Assembly: GCF_000758705.1 (NCBI RefSeq)
Contig: NZ_CP009287.1
Coordinates: 6,510,001 to 6,574,000, forward strand
Length of the DNA: 64,000 nt
Direction of reading: 5' to 3'
Source: Paenibacillus graminis
Lineage (GTDB): Bacteria > Bacillota > Bacilli > Paenibacillales > Paenibacillaceae
In this document: piece after piece, positions 53,507 through 62,802 of the stretch
Position numbering within the stretch: position 1 is the first letter of the stretch
Layout of the letters: each line of letters opens with the position of its first letter
Notes under the pieces: model-generated
Databases searched by the model: none
What the model was told of the DNA's origin: nothing
What the model saw: the letters and a program-made list of their open reading frames with translations, nothing else
Position numbers and translations under genes: made by a program

Positions 53507-54922
53507 TTACCGGATAGTATTTACATGCTGCGCAATCCACTCACTGGCATTGTTCAAAGCTGCCTCTGCCCGTTCAATCGCTGCCTTGACCTGCACCGTA
53601 GCGGTACCGCCATAGACGTTGCGGGCGTTCACCACAGCCTCCGGCTGCAGCACAGCGTAAATTTGGTCATCGAACAGCGGAGAGAACTGCTTGAACTCCT
53701 CCAGCGTCAGATCCAGCAGGAATTTACCTTCGTTAATGCAGTACAGCACTGTCTTGCCGATGACCTCATGCGCCTGGCGGAAAGGCAGACCTTTGCCTAC
53801 CAGGAAGTCAGCGATATCAGTTGCATTGGAAAAGTCCGTGTTGACGGCTTCACGCATCCGGCTCTTGTTCACCTTCATTGTAGAAATCATTGGCGCAAAC
53901 AGCTGGAGTGCCCCTGTAAGGGTGGCTACAGTGTCGAACATGCCCTCTTTGTCTTCCTGCATATCTTTGTTGTATGCCAGCGGCAGGGACTTGAGCACCG
54001 TCAGCAGCCCGATCAGGTTGCCGTAGACACGGCCCGTCTTGCCACGCACCAGCTCCGGCACATCCGGGTTCTTCTTCTGCGGCATAATGCTGCTGCCTGT
54101 GCAGAAGGCATCATCCAGCTCAACGAAGCTGAACTCCGTGCTGCTCCACAGCACCAGTTCTTCACTCAGCCGGGACAGGTGAGTCATCACCAGTGCCGCG
54201 TTGGACAGAAATTCGACGATGAAATCCCGGTCGCTGACCGCATCCAAACTGTTCTCATAGACACTATCGAACCCGAGCTGCTCTGCTACAAAATGACGGT
54301 CGATCGGGAAGGTGGTTCCCGCAAGCGCCCCTGCTCCCAGCGGCAGCACGTTAATCCGCTTGTAGCTGTCCGTCAGGCGTTCCGCATCACGGCGGAACAT
54401 GGACACGTAAGCCAGCAGATGGTGGGCGAACAGGATCGGCTGGGCACGCTGCAGATGTGTGTAGCCGGGAACGATCGTCTCGACATTGTCCTTGGCCTGG
54501 CCTATCAGCGCTTCCTGCAGCTCATGCAGCAGAGCTACCAGTTCGACCACCCGATTGCGCAAATACAGATGCATGTCGGTAGCCACCTGGTCGTTGCGGC
54601 TGCGTCCGGTGTGCAGCTTGCCGCCGACCGGGCCGATCTCCTCGATCAGATTTTTTTCAATATTCATATGAATATCTTCATCTGCCACGGAAAAAACAAT
54701 CTCCCCCGCACGGACTTTGTCGAGCACCTTGTTCAGTCCGTTCTTGATCGTCTCTACATCCTCCTGCGGCAGGATGCCGCATTTGCCCAGCATTGTGACA
54801 TGGGCCAGACTTCCCTGCACATCCTCTTCAGCAAGTAGCTTATCGAATCCGATGGAGGCCGTATATTCCTCCACCAGTTTGTTCGTTCCTTTGGTAAAAC
54901 GTCCGCCCCACAGCTTGCTCAC
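53507..54922 (-). CDS. argH: Argininosuccinate lyase
   Basis: Splits argininosuccinate to arginine and fumarate, the last step of arginine synthesis. The 471-residue product shows [11 protein letters not shown] at the N-terminus, [18 protein letters not shown], the signature [20 protein letters not shown] (about residue 283) and [17 protein letters not shown] 54922 follows GGAGGATAC-type sequence. It is last in the arginine cluster, separated from argG by a MITE-like element. Confidence 0.96.
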   Translation of the reverse strand: MSKLWGGRFTKGTNKLVEEYTASIGFDKLLAEEDVQGSLAHVTMLGKCGILPQEDVETIKNGLNKVLDKVRAGEIVFSVADEDIHMNIEKNLIEEIGPVGGKLHTGRSRNDQVATDMHLYLRNRVVELVALLHELQEALIGQAKDNVETIVPGYTHLQRAQPILFAHHLLAYVSMFRRDAERLTDSYKRINVLPLGAGALAGTTFPIDRHFVAEQLGFDSVYENSLDAVSDRDFIVEFLSNAALVMTHLSRLSEELVLWSSTEFSFVELDDAFCTGSSIMPQKKNPDVPELVRGKTGRVYGNLIGLLTVLKSLPLAYNKDMQEDKEGMFDTVATLTGALQLFAPMISTMKVNKSRMREAVNTDFSNATDIADFLVGKGLPFRQAHEVIGKTVLYCINEGKFLLDLTLEEFKQFSPLFDDQIYAVLQPEAVVNARNVYGGTATVQVKAAIERAEAALNNASEWIAQHVNTIR

Positions 54923-55009
54923 CTGTTGTATCCTCCTCTATTGACGTTAGAAGGGCCGCCCCTGTCCTGACGGGAGGAACGGCCTTCGGCTGTCTGGTTA
55001 TGTTTGCCT

Positions 55010-55226
55010 TATCTACATCAGTTGAACTCTAGATTTTCATATTAAGGGTCTGGTCGTAACTATGGGGAATGTTTGGACTTCCAGCCGCTGCCCTTCTGCA
55101 GATTTCATACCGCTGTTAACGGAGGAAATCCGCAGACAAAGGCGGTCGCTATCGCTCCTAGAGTTCCTAACTTCCCCTCCGTACTTCTACCTTTTTTATG
55201 TTTTCTAAGTTCAACTTATCTATAGG
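55010..55226 (+). mobile_element. MITE-like element, family A, copy 2 (argG-argH gap)
   Basis: About 215 bp filling most of the 316-bp gap. The termini TCTACATCAGTTGAACTCTAGA (left) and its imperfect inverse TCTAAGTTCAACTTATCTATA (right) delimit it. The interior has TTTGGACTTCCAGCCGCTG, CTGCAGATTTC, an ACCGCTGTTAACGG palindrome, GAAATCCGCAGACAAAGGCGG and CTCCTAGAGTTCC. The AGATTTC and GAAATC segments are inverted, so the whole can fold as a long hairpin. No ORF. Confidence 0.7.
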
Positions 55227-55238
55227 CCTCATGCTTAT

Positions 55239-56474
55239 CTATTGGTTCGATTCTGCCACGCCAGCCGATACCTTCAAACGGAGGGCGTTCAGACGGATAA
55301 AGCCTGTAGCATCCCCTTGATCATAAGCCTGGGTAGGATCTGCTTCCATCGTTGCGATGTCCGGATTGTACAGGCTGACCGGAGATTTAACGCCGGCCCC
55401 GATGATGTTGCCTTTGTACAGCTTCACGCGTACAGTGCCGGTGACGTTCTTCTGGCTCTCCTTCACCAGCGCCTGCAGCGCAAGGCGTTCAGGCGCGAAC
55501 CAGAAGCCGTTGTACACGAGTGTACTGTAGCGGGTAATCAGGCTGTCGCGCAGATTCATCACTTCGCGGTCCATCGTGATGGACTCCATTTTGCGGTGGG
55601 CGGTGAACAGGATGGTTCCGCCTGGGGTTTCGTACACGCCGCGGCTCTTCATGCCGACAAATCGGTTCTCCACCATATCCACGCGTCCAATGCCATGCTT
55701 GCCGCCCAGCTCATTCAGCTTCTCCATGACCTGCAGCGGAGATAGCGGCTCACCATTCAGTGCGACACAATCTCCCTTGAGGAATTCCAGCTCCAGGTAT
55801 TCCGGCTGATCCGGGGCATCCTCCGGCGCGCTGCTGAGGAGGAACATTCCCTTGTTCTCCGGTGCGCTTGGATCGAACCACGGATCTTCCAGCACGCCGC
55901 TCTCATAGCTGATGTGCAGCAGGTTGCGGTCCATCGAATATGGCTTAGCCGCCGAGGCCTGAACCGGAATGCCGTTCGTTTCCGCATAGGCGATCATTTC
56001 CGCCCGGCCGGGGAACTGGCTGCGGAACTCTTCGAGCCGCCAAGGCGCAATCACCTTGATGCTTGGCGACAAGGCCGCTGCGTTCAGTTCGAAGCGCACC
56101 TGGTCATTTCCTTTGCCGGTCGCGCCGTGGGCAATAGCCGTTGCTCCTTCAGCGATGGCGATGTCCACCATACGCTTCGCAATCAGCGGACGGGCAATGC
56201 TTGTGCCAAGCAGGTATTGACCCTCATACAAAGCGCCCGATTGGAACATCGGGTAGATGAAGTCACTCGCGAATTCATCGCGAAGATCATCGATGTAGAC
56301 CTTCGACGCGCCGGTTGCGAGGGCTTTTTCCTCCAGGCCATCCAATTCTTCCTTCTGGCCGATATCGGCTGTAAAAGCAATAATCTCCGCATCATAGGTT
56401 TCTTTCAGCCATTTCAGAATGACCGAGGTATCCAGCCCGCCGGAGTAGGCGAGCACAATTTTTTCTTTTGGCAT
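55239..56474 (-). CDS. argG: Argininosuccinate synthase
   Basis: Joins citrulline and aspartate using ATP. I start at ATG 56474 (411 residues, product [17 protein letters not shown]) because the family begins there; the open frame continues 59 codons upstream through the repeat and is not homologous. Key motifs are [14 protein letters not shown] (ATP pyrophosphatase P-loop), [14 protein letters not shown], and [25 protein letters not shown] lies 10-12 nt upstream. The two flanking gaps each contain a MITE-like element. Confidence 0.95.
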   Translation of the reverse strand: MPKEKIVLAYSGGLDTSVILKWLKETYDAEIIAFTADIGQKEELDGLEEKALATGASKVYIDDLRDEFASDFIYPMFQSGALYEGQYLLGTSIARPLIAKRMVDIAIAEGATAIAHGATGKGNDQVRFELNAAALSPSIKVIAPWRLEEFRSQFPGRAEMIAYAETNGIPVQASAAKPYSMDRNLLHISYESGVLEDPWFDPSAPENKGMFLLSSAPEDAPDQPEYLELEFLKGDCVALNGEPLSPLQVMEKLNELGGKHGIGRVDMVENRFVGMKSRGVYETPGGTILFTAHRKMESITMDREVMNLRDSLITRYSTLVYNGFWFAPERLALQALVKESQKNVTGTVRVKLYKGNIIGAGVKSPVSLYNPDIATMEADPTQAYDQGDATGFIRLNALRLKVSAGVAESNQ

Positions 56475-56502
56475 GGGGGTGCAACTTCCTTTCGTGTGGG
56501 GG

Positions 56503-56733
56503 GGTATAAGATTCGCTAAAGTGCGCTTATAGAAATCCAGTGCCCGGACGCAACTGCGTGAAATGTTTGGACTTTCGGCCGCTGTTGTCTCCAGATTTCT
56601 TGATTGTACCGCTGTTCGCGGTTGAAATCCGGGAGACAAAGGCGGACGCATTCGCTCCTACAGTTCCAAACTTTCACTCCGTTGCTACGCACCGGAATTC
56701 TAACGTTCCGTACTTAAGTTCATCTTATATAGT
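56503..56733 (+). mobile_element. MITE-like element, family A, copy 3 (argF-argG gap)
   Basis: About 230 bp. The right end TTAAGTTCATCTTATATAG and the left end TATAAGATTCGCTAAAGTGCG are imperfect inverted repeats. The interior has TTTGGACTTTCGGCCGCTG, TTGTCTCCAGATTTC with its near-inverse GAAATCCGGGAGACAA, CCGCTGTTCGCGG, and GGCGGACGCATTCGCTCC. The left end lies only about 15 bp upstream of the argG ribosome binding site, so any transcript into argG passes through the hairpin. Confidence 0.7.
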
Positions 56734-56853
56734 GTTTTATATAATATAAGACCAAGCAAGAGCCTTGCCTGATTTGCACGGTCAATCCTGATTTACTCCA
56801 GATCGCTGAATACTCTGAACTCTTAGCTATAGCTTAGCCCGTGAATACGGTCC

Positions 56854-57822
56854 TTAGCCCATCAATGCCGCCATCAGCGCTTTCTGCGCATGCAGGCGGT
56901 TCTCGGCCTGGTCGAAGATGACCGAATTCGGACCGTCGATCACGCCGGTGCTGACCTCTTCCTCACGGTGAGCCGGCAGGCAGTGCAGGAACAGGTAGTC
57001 GCTCTTCGCGCCTTTGACCAGCTCCTCGTTGACCTGGTAATCCTTGAATGCGGCCTCACGCGCCAGCTGCTCGGCCTCGAAGCCCATGCTTGCCCAGACA
57101 TCCGTATAGATCACATCCGCGTCCTGTACGGCTTCCTGCGGGCTGCGGGTAACCACGATCACCGATCCGGTCTCCTTGGCAATCTCACGCGCTTCCGCAA
57201 CGACAGCCTCATCCGGCTCATAGCCTTCCGGTCCGGCAATGGACACATGCACGCCTAGCTTGGCACCGCCGATCAGCAGAGAATGCGCCATGTTATTGCC
57301 ATCGCCGATATAAGCCAGCTTCAGGCCCTTTAGCTTGCCTTTGTGCTCGTAGACGGTCTGATAATCAGCCAGCACCTGGCACGGATGGGCCAGATCGCTC
57401 AGTCCGTTGATGACAGGCACCGAAGCATAACGGGCCAGGTCCTCTACTTTGTCATGGCCGAAGGTACGGATCATGATGCCGTCCAGATAACGCGACATGA
57501 CCTGCGCCGTATCGCCCACGGTTTCGCCGCGTCCGAGCTGAATGTCATTTTTGCTCAGGAACAGCGCATGGCCGCCGAGCTGGTACATGCCCACTTCGAA
57601 CGACACGCGTGTGCGGGTCGAGGATTTTTCAAAAATAAGCCCAATCGTCTTGCCCTTCAACGGCTGGTAGACCTCACCGCTCTTTTGCTTCCGCTTCAGC
57701 TCAATCGCCAAATCAATCAAATACGTGATCTCTTCCGGGCTGTAGTCGTTCAGCTCCAGCAAATCACGGCCTTTGAGCTGCTGCGCGATATGTTGTGCAC
57801 CGCTTTTCACTTCCTGGCTCAT
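56854..57822 (-). CDS. argF: Ornithine carbamoyltransferase
   Basis: Makes citrulline from ornithine and carbamoyl phosphate. The product is 322 residues from ATG 57822, 7 nt after GGGAGG and overlapping the argD stop as ATGA; a start five codons upstream is less likely. Motifs are FEKSSTRTRVSFEVGMYQLGG (carbamoyl phosphate loop), DLAHPCQVLADYQT (HPxQ), and FLHCLPAHREEEVS (HCLP). Translationally coupled to argD. Confidence 0.96.
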   Translation of the reverse strand: MSQEVKSGAQHIAQQLKGRDLLELNDYSPEEITYLIDLAIELKRKQKSGEVYQPLKGKTIGLIFEKSSTRTRVSFEVGMYQLGGHALFLSKNDIQLGRGETVGDTAQVMSRYLDGIMIRTFGHDKVEDLARYASVPVINGLSDLAHPCQVLADYQTVYEHKGKLKGLKLAYIGDGNNMAHSLLIGGAKLGVHVSIAGPEGYEPDEAVVAEAREIAKETGSVIVVTRSPQEAVQDADVIYTDVWASMGFEAEQLAREAAFKDYQVNEELVKGAKSDYLFLHCLPAHREEEVSTGVIDGPNSVIFDQAENRLHAQKALMAALMG

Positions 57823-59105
57823 GAACCTGCCTCCCACTTTCCATTGTTAGCATAAGTATGAATGAGTTCCGAAAGGATGTCCACCGCCTGGTGAATCTCA
57901 TCGGCGCTTACGTACAGGTTAGGCAGCAGCCGAATGACGTTAGGTCCGGCCTGGACGAACAGCAGCCCGCGCTTCTGTCCGGCCAGTACGATCTCTCCTA
58001 CCGGTGCCGCGCATTCGATCCCGATGAGCAGGCCTTTGCCGCGGATTTCCTTCACAAACGGCGTATCCGCCAGCTTGTCGCCCAGCAGTCCTTTCAGGTA
58101 CTCGCCCATGTCGGCGGCACGCTGCGCCAGATTATCTTCCAGCATCGTTTCGATCGTCGCTTCCATTACCGCTGCAGCCAGCGGCGTTCCGCCGAAGGTC
58201 GTCGCATGGCTGCCTGGACTGAACGCCTCACGCAGGTATCCTTTGCCCAGCATGACGCCTGCCGGAAAACCGCTGGCGATGCCTTTGGCCAAGGTAAAGA
58301 TATCCGGCTCAATGCCGTAATGCTGATGAGCGAACAGCTTGCCTGTGCGTCCCATGCCGGTCTGCACTTCATCTACGATCAGCAGCAAACCATGCTCCTT
58401 GCACAGGGCCACAACCGCATCCAGGAACTCCTGCTGTACCTCCAGCACGCCGCCTTCGGCCAGAACCATTTCCAGCATAACCGCTGCGGTATTCCCGGAG
58501 ATTGCAGCCTTCAGCGCCGGAAGATCATGCAGCGGCACGGTCTTGAAGCCTGCCGGAAGCGGCAGGAAGCCTTCTTTTACCTTTTGCTGTCCGGTAGCCG
58601 TCAGTGTGGCCAATGTACGTCCATGAAAGGACTGCTCGAACGTGATCACTTCATAACGTCCCGTTCCCTTCACCTTCTGGTGATAACGGCGCGCCAGCTT
58701 GATGGCCGCTTCATTCGCCTCAGCCCCGCTGTTGCAAAAGAACACCTGGTCCGCACAGCTGTTCGCTGTAAGCAGCGCAGCCACACGGTCCTGTCCAGGA
58801 ATGTGGAACAGGTTCGAGACATGCCAGAGCGTATCAATCTGTTCCTTCAGCTTCGCGCCAACCTTCTCAGGCGCGTGTCCCAGACTCGTTACAGCCAGAC
58901 CGCACATGAAATCAAGATACTTGTTGCCCTGATCATCCCATACCCAGCTGCCCTTGCCCTTGACCAGACTGATGTCATATCTGGCGTAGGACGGGAATAC
59001 CGCACCCAGCTTGGCAGGAGCAGCCTCCTGAACCTCCGTTTCTGCTGAACGGCCCTGCGGCGCCCCTGTCAAAGAATCTTTTTCCGCTTGTGTAAGCTCA
59101 CTCAT
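57819..59105 (-). CDS. argD: Acetylornithine aminotransferase
   Basis: PLP-dependent transamination of N-acetylglutamate semialdehyde to N-acetylornithine. The 428-residue product is about 25 residues longer than average at the N-terminus, which is polar and low in complexity (EKDSLTGAPQGRSAETEVQE). The PLP lysine is in FTLAKGIASGFPAG, preceded by LLIVDEVQTGMGRTGK, with FFCNSGAEANEAAIKLARRY upstream. A start near YARYDISL would also fit the family but has no good site. It is separated from argB by a MITE-like element. Confidence 0.95.
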   Translation of the reverse strand: MSELTQAEKDSLTGAPQGRSAETEVQEAAPAKLGAVFPSYARYDISLVKGKGSWVWDDQGNKYLDFMCGLAVTSLGHAPEKVGAKLKEQIDTLWHVSNLFHIPGQDRVAALLTANSCADQVFFCNSGAEANEAAIKLARRYHQKVKGTGRYEVITFEQSFHGRTLATLTATGQQKVKEGFLPLPAGFKTVPLHDLPALKAAISGNTAAVMLEMVLAEGGVLEVQQEFLDAVVALCKEHGLLLIVDEVQTGMGRTGKLFAHQHYGIEPDIFTLAKGIASGFPAGVMLGKGYLREAFSPGSHATTFGGTPLAAAVMEATIETMLEDNLAQRAADMGEYLKGLLGDKLADTPFVKEIRGKGLLIGIECAAPVGEIVLAGQKRGLLFVQAGPNVIRLLPNLYVSADEIHQAVDILSELIHTYANNGKWEAGS

Positions 59106-59159
59106 TCTTAGTCACTCTCCCACCATGCTGCTTCCGGTATTCCCGTCAGCGCTTGTTAT

Positions 59160-59413
59160 TATATAAGATGAACTTTATTTTACATTGTGGGATATGGTCG
59201 TAACTGCAGGAAATATTTGGACTCCCAGCCGCTGTTGTCGTAAGAATTTCTTGAATGGAACCGCCTTAGCGGTTGAAATCCGGTGACTGATTATGCTTCC
59301 GAAGCGAGCTTTCCTACGGAAAACTTTCAGGCGGACGCATTCGCTCTGTAAGTATCCAAACTTCCCCTCCGCACTTCTTCCCTTTTATGACTATTTAAAG
59401 TTCATCTTATATA
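59160..59413 (+). mobile_element. MITE-like element, family A, copy 4 (argB-argD gap), with perfect 18-bp terminal inverted repeats
   Basis: The left end TATATAAGATGAACTTTA (59160-59177) is the exact inverse of the right end TAAAGTTCATCTTATATA (59396-59413). The right end stops 1 bp before the argB stop codon. The interior has TTTGGACTCCCAGCCGCTG, CCGCCTTAGCGGTTGAAATCCG, and an extra 35-40-bp hairpin (GCTTCCGAAGCGAGCTTTCC, then GGAAAACTTTCAGG) missing from copies 2 and 3 but present in copy 1. No ORF. Confidence 0.75.
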
Positions 59414-59414
59414 G

Positions 59415-60224
59415 TTATGAACGAATAATCCGTGTTCCGAGTTCTTCACCCTGCAGCACCCGGCTGAGTACCCGCGGCTCCTTGCCGTCAACAATTACGA
59501 CTTCGGACACATTGCCCTGGATACAATCGATCGCTGCACGAACTTTTGGAATCATTCCGCCATAAATTTCGCCATTCTCTATTAAGTCTTCAATCTGCCC
59601 TACCGTCACAGACGGAAGCACGGTTTTGCGGCCGTCCAGGGTGCGCATAATGCCCGGTACATCAGTGACAACAATCATTTGAGGCGACCCGGTAAAAGAA
59701 GCCACTGCACCCGCCGCCGTATCCGCATTAATGTTGTAACGCTGTCCTCCTGCATCTACACCGATCGGCGCAATTACAGGGATATATCCCATCGCCAGAA
59801 CTCCCCGGACAATCTCTGCGTTGACCCCGGTCACTTCACCGACCAGCCCCACTTCACTGCTATTGGCAACCAGCCGGGCCGTAATCAGCCGCCCATCCAC
59901 ACCGGATAAGCCGAGCGCCTGACCGCCGCTGCCTTGAATCCTTCGGACAATCGCCTTGTTGATGCTCCCTGCCAGCGTCATTTCCACAACATCCAGCACT
60001 TCCTCGGTCGTCACCCGCAAGCCGTTCACAAAGCTGCTCTCAATGCCAAGCTTCTCCAGATTGCCGGAAATCGCCGGCCCGCCGCCATGTACAATGACAG
60101 GCTGGGCACCGCTCCGCTGCAGCTCCCGCAAATCGTCAAAAAAGGAATCCGGAAGCGCCGCCAGCGTACTGCCGCCACATTTCATCACGAACAGCCCGCC
60201 ACCCTTATGATTCTCTACAGTCAT
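59415..60224 (-). CDS. argB: Acetylglutamate kinase
   Basis: Phosphorylates N-acetylglutamate. The 269-residue product has FVMKCGGSTLAAL at the N-terminus, PVIVHGGGPAIS, the FVNGLRVTTEEVLDVVEM acetylglutamate loop, and YNINADTAAGAVASFTGS, IVVTDVPGIM, GGMIPKVRAA as the ATP site. The start overlaps no gene; argJ ends 41 bp upstream. Its stop codon is 1 bp from the end of a MITE-like element. Confidence 0.95.
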   Translation of the reverse strand: MTVENHKGGGLFVMKCGGSTLAALPDSFFDDLRELQRSGAQPVIVHGGGPAISGNLEKLGIESSFVNGLRVTTEEVLDVVEMTLAGSINKAIVRRIQGSGGQALGLSGVDGRLITARLVANSSEVGLVGEVTGVNAEIVRGVLAMGYIPVIAPIGVDAGGQRYNINADTAAGAVASFTGSPQMIVVTDVPGIMRTLDGRKTVLPSVTVGQIEDLIENGEIYGGMIPKVRAAIDCIQGNVSEVVIVDGKEPRVLSRVLQGEELGTRIIRS

Positions 60225-60265
60225 AGTGTAGTTATCCCCCCAGTAAGCTGAGCCCCAGCTTTGAA

Positions 60266-61498
60266 TCAGGTACGGTATGCAGCATTAATGCGCACATAAT
60301 CATACGTCAGATCGCAGCCCCAGGCGGTAGCCTTGCCTTCTCCATCAGCTAAAGCTACGGTAATCCGCACAGTATCACTTTTTTGCAAATAATGCAGGGC
60401 CTTCTCTTCATCAAAAGCTACCGGACGTGAATGCCTGAGCACCTCGATCCCGCCCAGTGAGATATCCACCCGTTCCGGGGATACCGGCACTCCTGCGCGC
60501 CCTACTGCCGCAATAATTCTGCCCCAGTTGGCATCTGCACCAAAAATCGCCGACTTCACAAGGCTGGAGCCGATCACTGTCTTGGCAATCGCTGCTGCAG
60601 CCTCATCGTGCACTGCACCGTCAATCTGCACTTCAATCAGCTTCGTCGCTCCTTCGCCGTCACGGGCAATCGCCATAGCCAGACTCTTGCAGACATGCGT
60701 GAATGCAGCGGCAAAAGCCTCCCAGTCCGCATGCAGCCGCGTCAGCTTTTCATTCCCGGCCAGCCCGCTCGCCATCGTGACCAACATATCATTGGTGCTT
60801 GTATCTCCATCTACCGTAATCATATTAAAAGTGGTGTTGGTCGCGGTACGCAGCAGACCGAGCAGATCCCCGCCGTCAATCACAGCATCCGTGGTCATGA
60901 AGCCCAGCATGGTCGCCATATTGGGATGAATCATTCCCGAGCCTTTAGCAGCTCCGGCAATGGTAACTTCCACTTCACCGGCCTTTACTTTGACGCAGCA
61001 TTCTTTTTTGACCAGATCTGTTGTTAAAATAGCCTGGCAGAACGCCTCCGCTCCGGCGGCTCCTCCGTCCAGCTTCTCAGGCAGTCCGGCAATGCCGCTG
61101 CGCACACGGTCCATCTTCAGCAGCTCACCGATTACACCGGTAGAAGCAACCGCAACATCCAGCTCATTCACACCAAGCTCGCGGGCAGCGGCAGCACGCA
61201 TTTCATAGGCATCGGCTTCGCCCTGTTCGCCGGTACAGGCATTGGCATTTCCGCTGTTCACGATGACCGCCTGCAGCGTCCCGTTCGCCAGACTCTCCCG
61301 CGTCACCTTCAGCGGTGCAGCCTGGAATACATTCGTTGTATATACCGCAGCTGCTGTCGCCGGCACCTCGCAGAGAATCGCCGCCAGGTCGTTGCGCTCC
61401 GTTTTTTTGAGTCCGCAGTGCAGTCCGCCAGCCGTAAACCCCTTAGGGGTTGTAACACTTCCGCCCTCAATGACGGTAAAAACCTGTTTCTCACTCAT
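60266..61498 (-). CDS. argJ: Bifunctional glutamate N-acetyltransferase/amino-acid acetyltransferase
   Basis: Recycles the acetyl group from acetylornithine to glutamate and can also acetylate glutamate from acetyl-CoA. The 410-residue precursor self-cleaves before the Thr in HPNMATMLGFMTTDA (about residue 195), and this motif is intact. Other landmarks are VNSGNANACTGEQGEADAYEM and GDTSTNDMLV. The gene starts 21 bp after the argC stop, so the two are co-transcribed. Confidence 0.95.
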   Translation of the reverse strand: MSEKQVFTVIEGGSVTTPKGFTAGGLHCGLKKTERNDLAAILCEVPATAAAVYTTNVFQAAPLKVTRESLANGTLQAVIVNSGNANACTGEQGEADAYEMRAAAARELGVNELDVAVASTGVIGELLKMDRVRSGIAGLPEKLDGGAAGAEAFCQAILTTDLVKKECCVKVKAGEVEVTIAGAAKGSGMIHPNMATMLGFMTTDAVIDGGDLLGLLRTATNTTFNMITVDGDTSTNDMLVTMASGLAGNEKLTRLHADWEAFAAAFTHVCKSLAMAIARDGEGATKLIEVQIDGAVHDEAAAAIAKTVIGSSLVKSAIFGADANWGRIIAAVGRAGVPVSPERVDISLGGIEVLRHSRPVAFDEEKALHYLQKSDTVRITVALADGEGKATAWGCDLTYDYVRINAAYRT

Positions 61499-61519
61499 TA
61501 TATTGTTGACCGCTGAAGC

Positions 61520-62575
61520 TTAAGGATACACAGGTGTGTAACCAAGACCGCGGGTTTCCTCCCATCCCATCATCAAATTCAGGTTCTGAATCGCCTGCCC
61601 TGCCGCACCTTTAACAATATTGTCAATGACAGATACAATCGTTACCCGGCCTGTACGGGCGTCTGTGGCAAAACCGATATCACAATAGTTGGAACCGCTG
61701 ACCTCTTTGGTGGCTGGAAGCACACCCGCATTACGAATCCGCACATAGGGACGTCCTGCATAATACTTGCGGTATAAGTCCACAAAATCCTGCTCGCTGT
61801 ACCCGCCGCTCATCCCGGCGTACATCGTGCTCATAATTCCCCGCGTCATCGGTACCAGATGCGTAGTGAACGTAACCGTCACTTTTTCTCCGGCAATCTC
61901 CGTCAGGGTCTGCTCAATCTCAGGGATGTGCTGGTGCTTGTTGACCTTGTAGGCTTTGAAATTCTCGTTGATCTCGGCGTAATGGACCGTTAGACCCGTT
62001 CCCCGCCCTGCGCCGGATACACCCGATTTGGCATCAATAATAATGCTGTCAGGTTTAATCCAGCCAGCCTGCAGCGCAGGGACCAAGCCCAGCAGTGTAG
62101 CTGTAGGATAACAACCCGGATTCGAGACAAAATCCACTCCAGCCGCACGCTCCCCGAATACCTCGCATAATCCGTATACAGCCTGCTGCAGATACGCTTC
62201 AGGCGGGGCCGGATGCTTATACCACTGCTCATATTCCGCACCGTCCTTCAGCCGGAAGTCACCGGACAGATCAACCACCTTCAGTCCTGCCTCCAGCAGC
62301 TGCGGCACCAGCTTGGCACTTACCCCCGAAGGCGTTGCTGTAAACACCACATCCGCCCTCCCGGCGATCTCCGCCGCGTCCACTCCATCCAGATTGCGCT
62401 GCACAATCCCCGTTAAATGCGGAAAACCCTCCTCTATAGGCGCCCCGGCGCTTGAAGAAGAAATCACTGAAGTAATCTCTATATCAGGGTGGCCCTGCAG
62501 CAGCCTGATCAGCTCCACGCCCCCATATCCCGTTGATCCCACAATTGCCGCTCTCAGCTTACCAGTCACCGTCAT
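61520..62575 (-). CDS. argC: N-acetyl-gamma-glutamyl-phosphate reductase
   Basis: NADPH-dependent reduction of acetylglutamyl phosphate. The 351-residue product starts with a Rossmann motif AAIVGSTGYGGVELIRLL, with the catalytic Cys in SNPGCYPTATLLGL and the His in TTHLVPMTRGI. First gene of the arginine cluster. A good sigma-A promoter lies 54-82 bp upstream. Two TATTCAT-type half-sites near 62590-62605 could be a poor ARG box. Confidence 0.96.
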   Translation of the reverse strand: MTVTGKLRAAIVGSTGYGGVELIRLLQGHPDIEITSVISSSSAGAPIEEGFPHLTGIVQRNLDGVDAAEIAGRADVVFTATPSGVSAKLVPQLLEAGLKVVDLSGDFRLKDGAEYEQWYKHPAPPEAYLQQAVYGLCEVFGERAAGVDFVSNPGCYPTATLLGLVPALQAGWIKPDSIIIDAKSGVSGAGRGTGLTVHYAEINENFKAYKVNKHQHIPEIEQTLTEIAGEKVTVTFTTHLVPMTRGIMSTMYAGMSGGYSEQDFVDLYRKYYAGRPYVRIRNAGVLPATKEVSGSNYCDIGFATDARTGRVTIVSVIDNIVKGAAGQAIQNLNLMMGWEETRGLGYTPVYP

Positions 62576-62628
62576 CCCCGCTTCCTGCTTTCATGAATAA
62601 ATGAATACCGCTCTTGGAAATATGTATT

Positions 62629-62657
62629 ATTATACGACTGAATTAATATAAATACAA
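62629..62657 (-). promoter_or_regulatory. Predicted promoter of the argC operon
   Basis: Minus strand TTGTAT (62657-62652), 17 bp, TATAAT (62634-62629). ATTCATTTATTCATGA lies between it and the start codon (about 62590-62605) and contains two direct ATTCAT half-sites; an ArgR/AhrC site would be expected as TGAAT/ATTCA inverted, so this is only suggestive. Confidence 0.6.
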
Positions 62658-62771
62658 CATGTAACGTCAAGTTTATTGAAATCCGGCTCAAGTTCTCCTA
62701 TGGCGGAATCACTCTCCCTATCCTATCCGTTTCAGGCTTATTCGGTCCAGATCCTCGAAGCATTTTACGCC

Positions 62772-62802
62772 AAAAAAAGAAGCAGCCCCCTAAGGAGACT
62801 GC
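62772..62802 (-). terminator. Terminator overlapping the end of the yitT-like gene
   Basis: Minus strand GCAG-CTCC/GGGG-CTGC hairpin then TTCTTTTTTT. The TAG stop (62790-62792) is inside the loop region. Confidence 0.75.

Noticed and set aside
53405..54838. 477-codon plus-strand frame across argH
   Set aside because: Antisense shadow of argH and its terminator; sequence is His/Gln-rich without motifs.
56475..56651. N-terminal extension of argG to the first upstream start
   Set aside because: The extra 59 codons run through a repeat end and lack homology; the family starts at [13 protein letters not shown].
57858..59048. 396-codon plus-strand frame across argD
   Set aside because: Antisense shadow of argD, no recognisable domain.
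62587..62606. ARG box upstream of argC
   Set aside because: The two ATTCAT half-sites are direct rather than inverted, so the match to the ArgR/AhrC palindrome is too weak to call.
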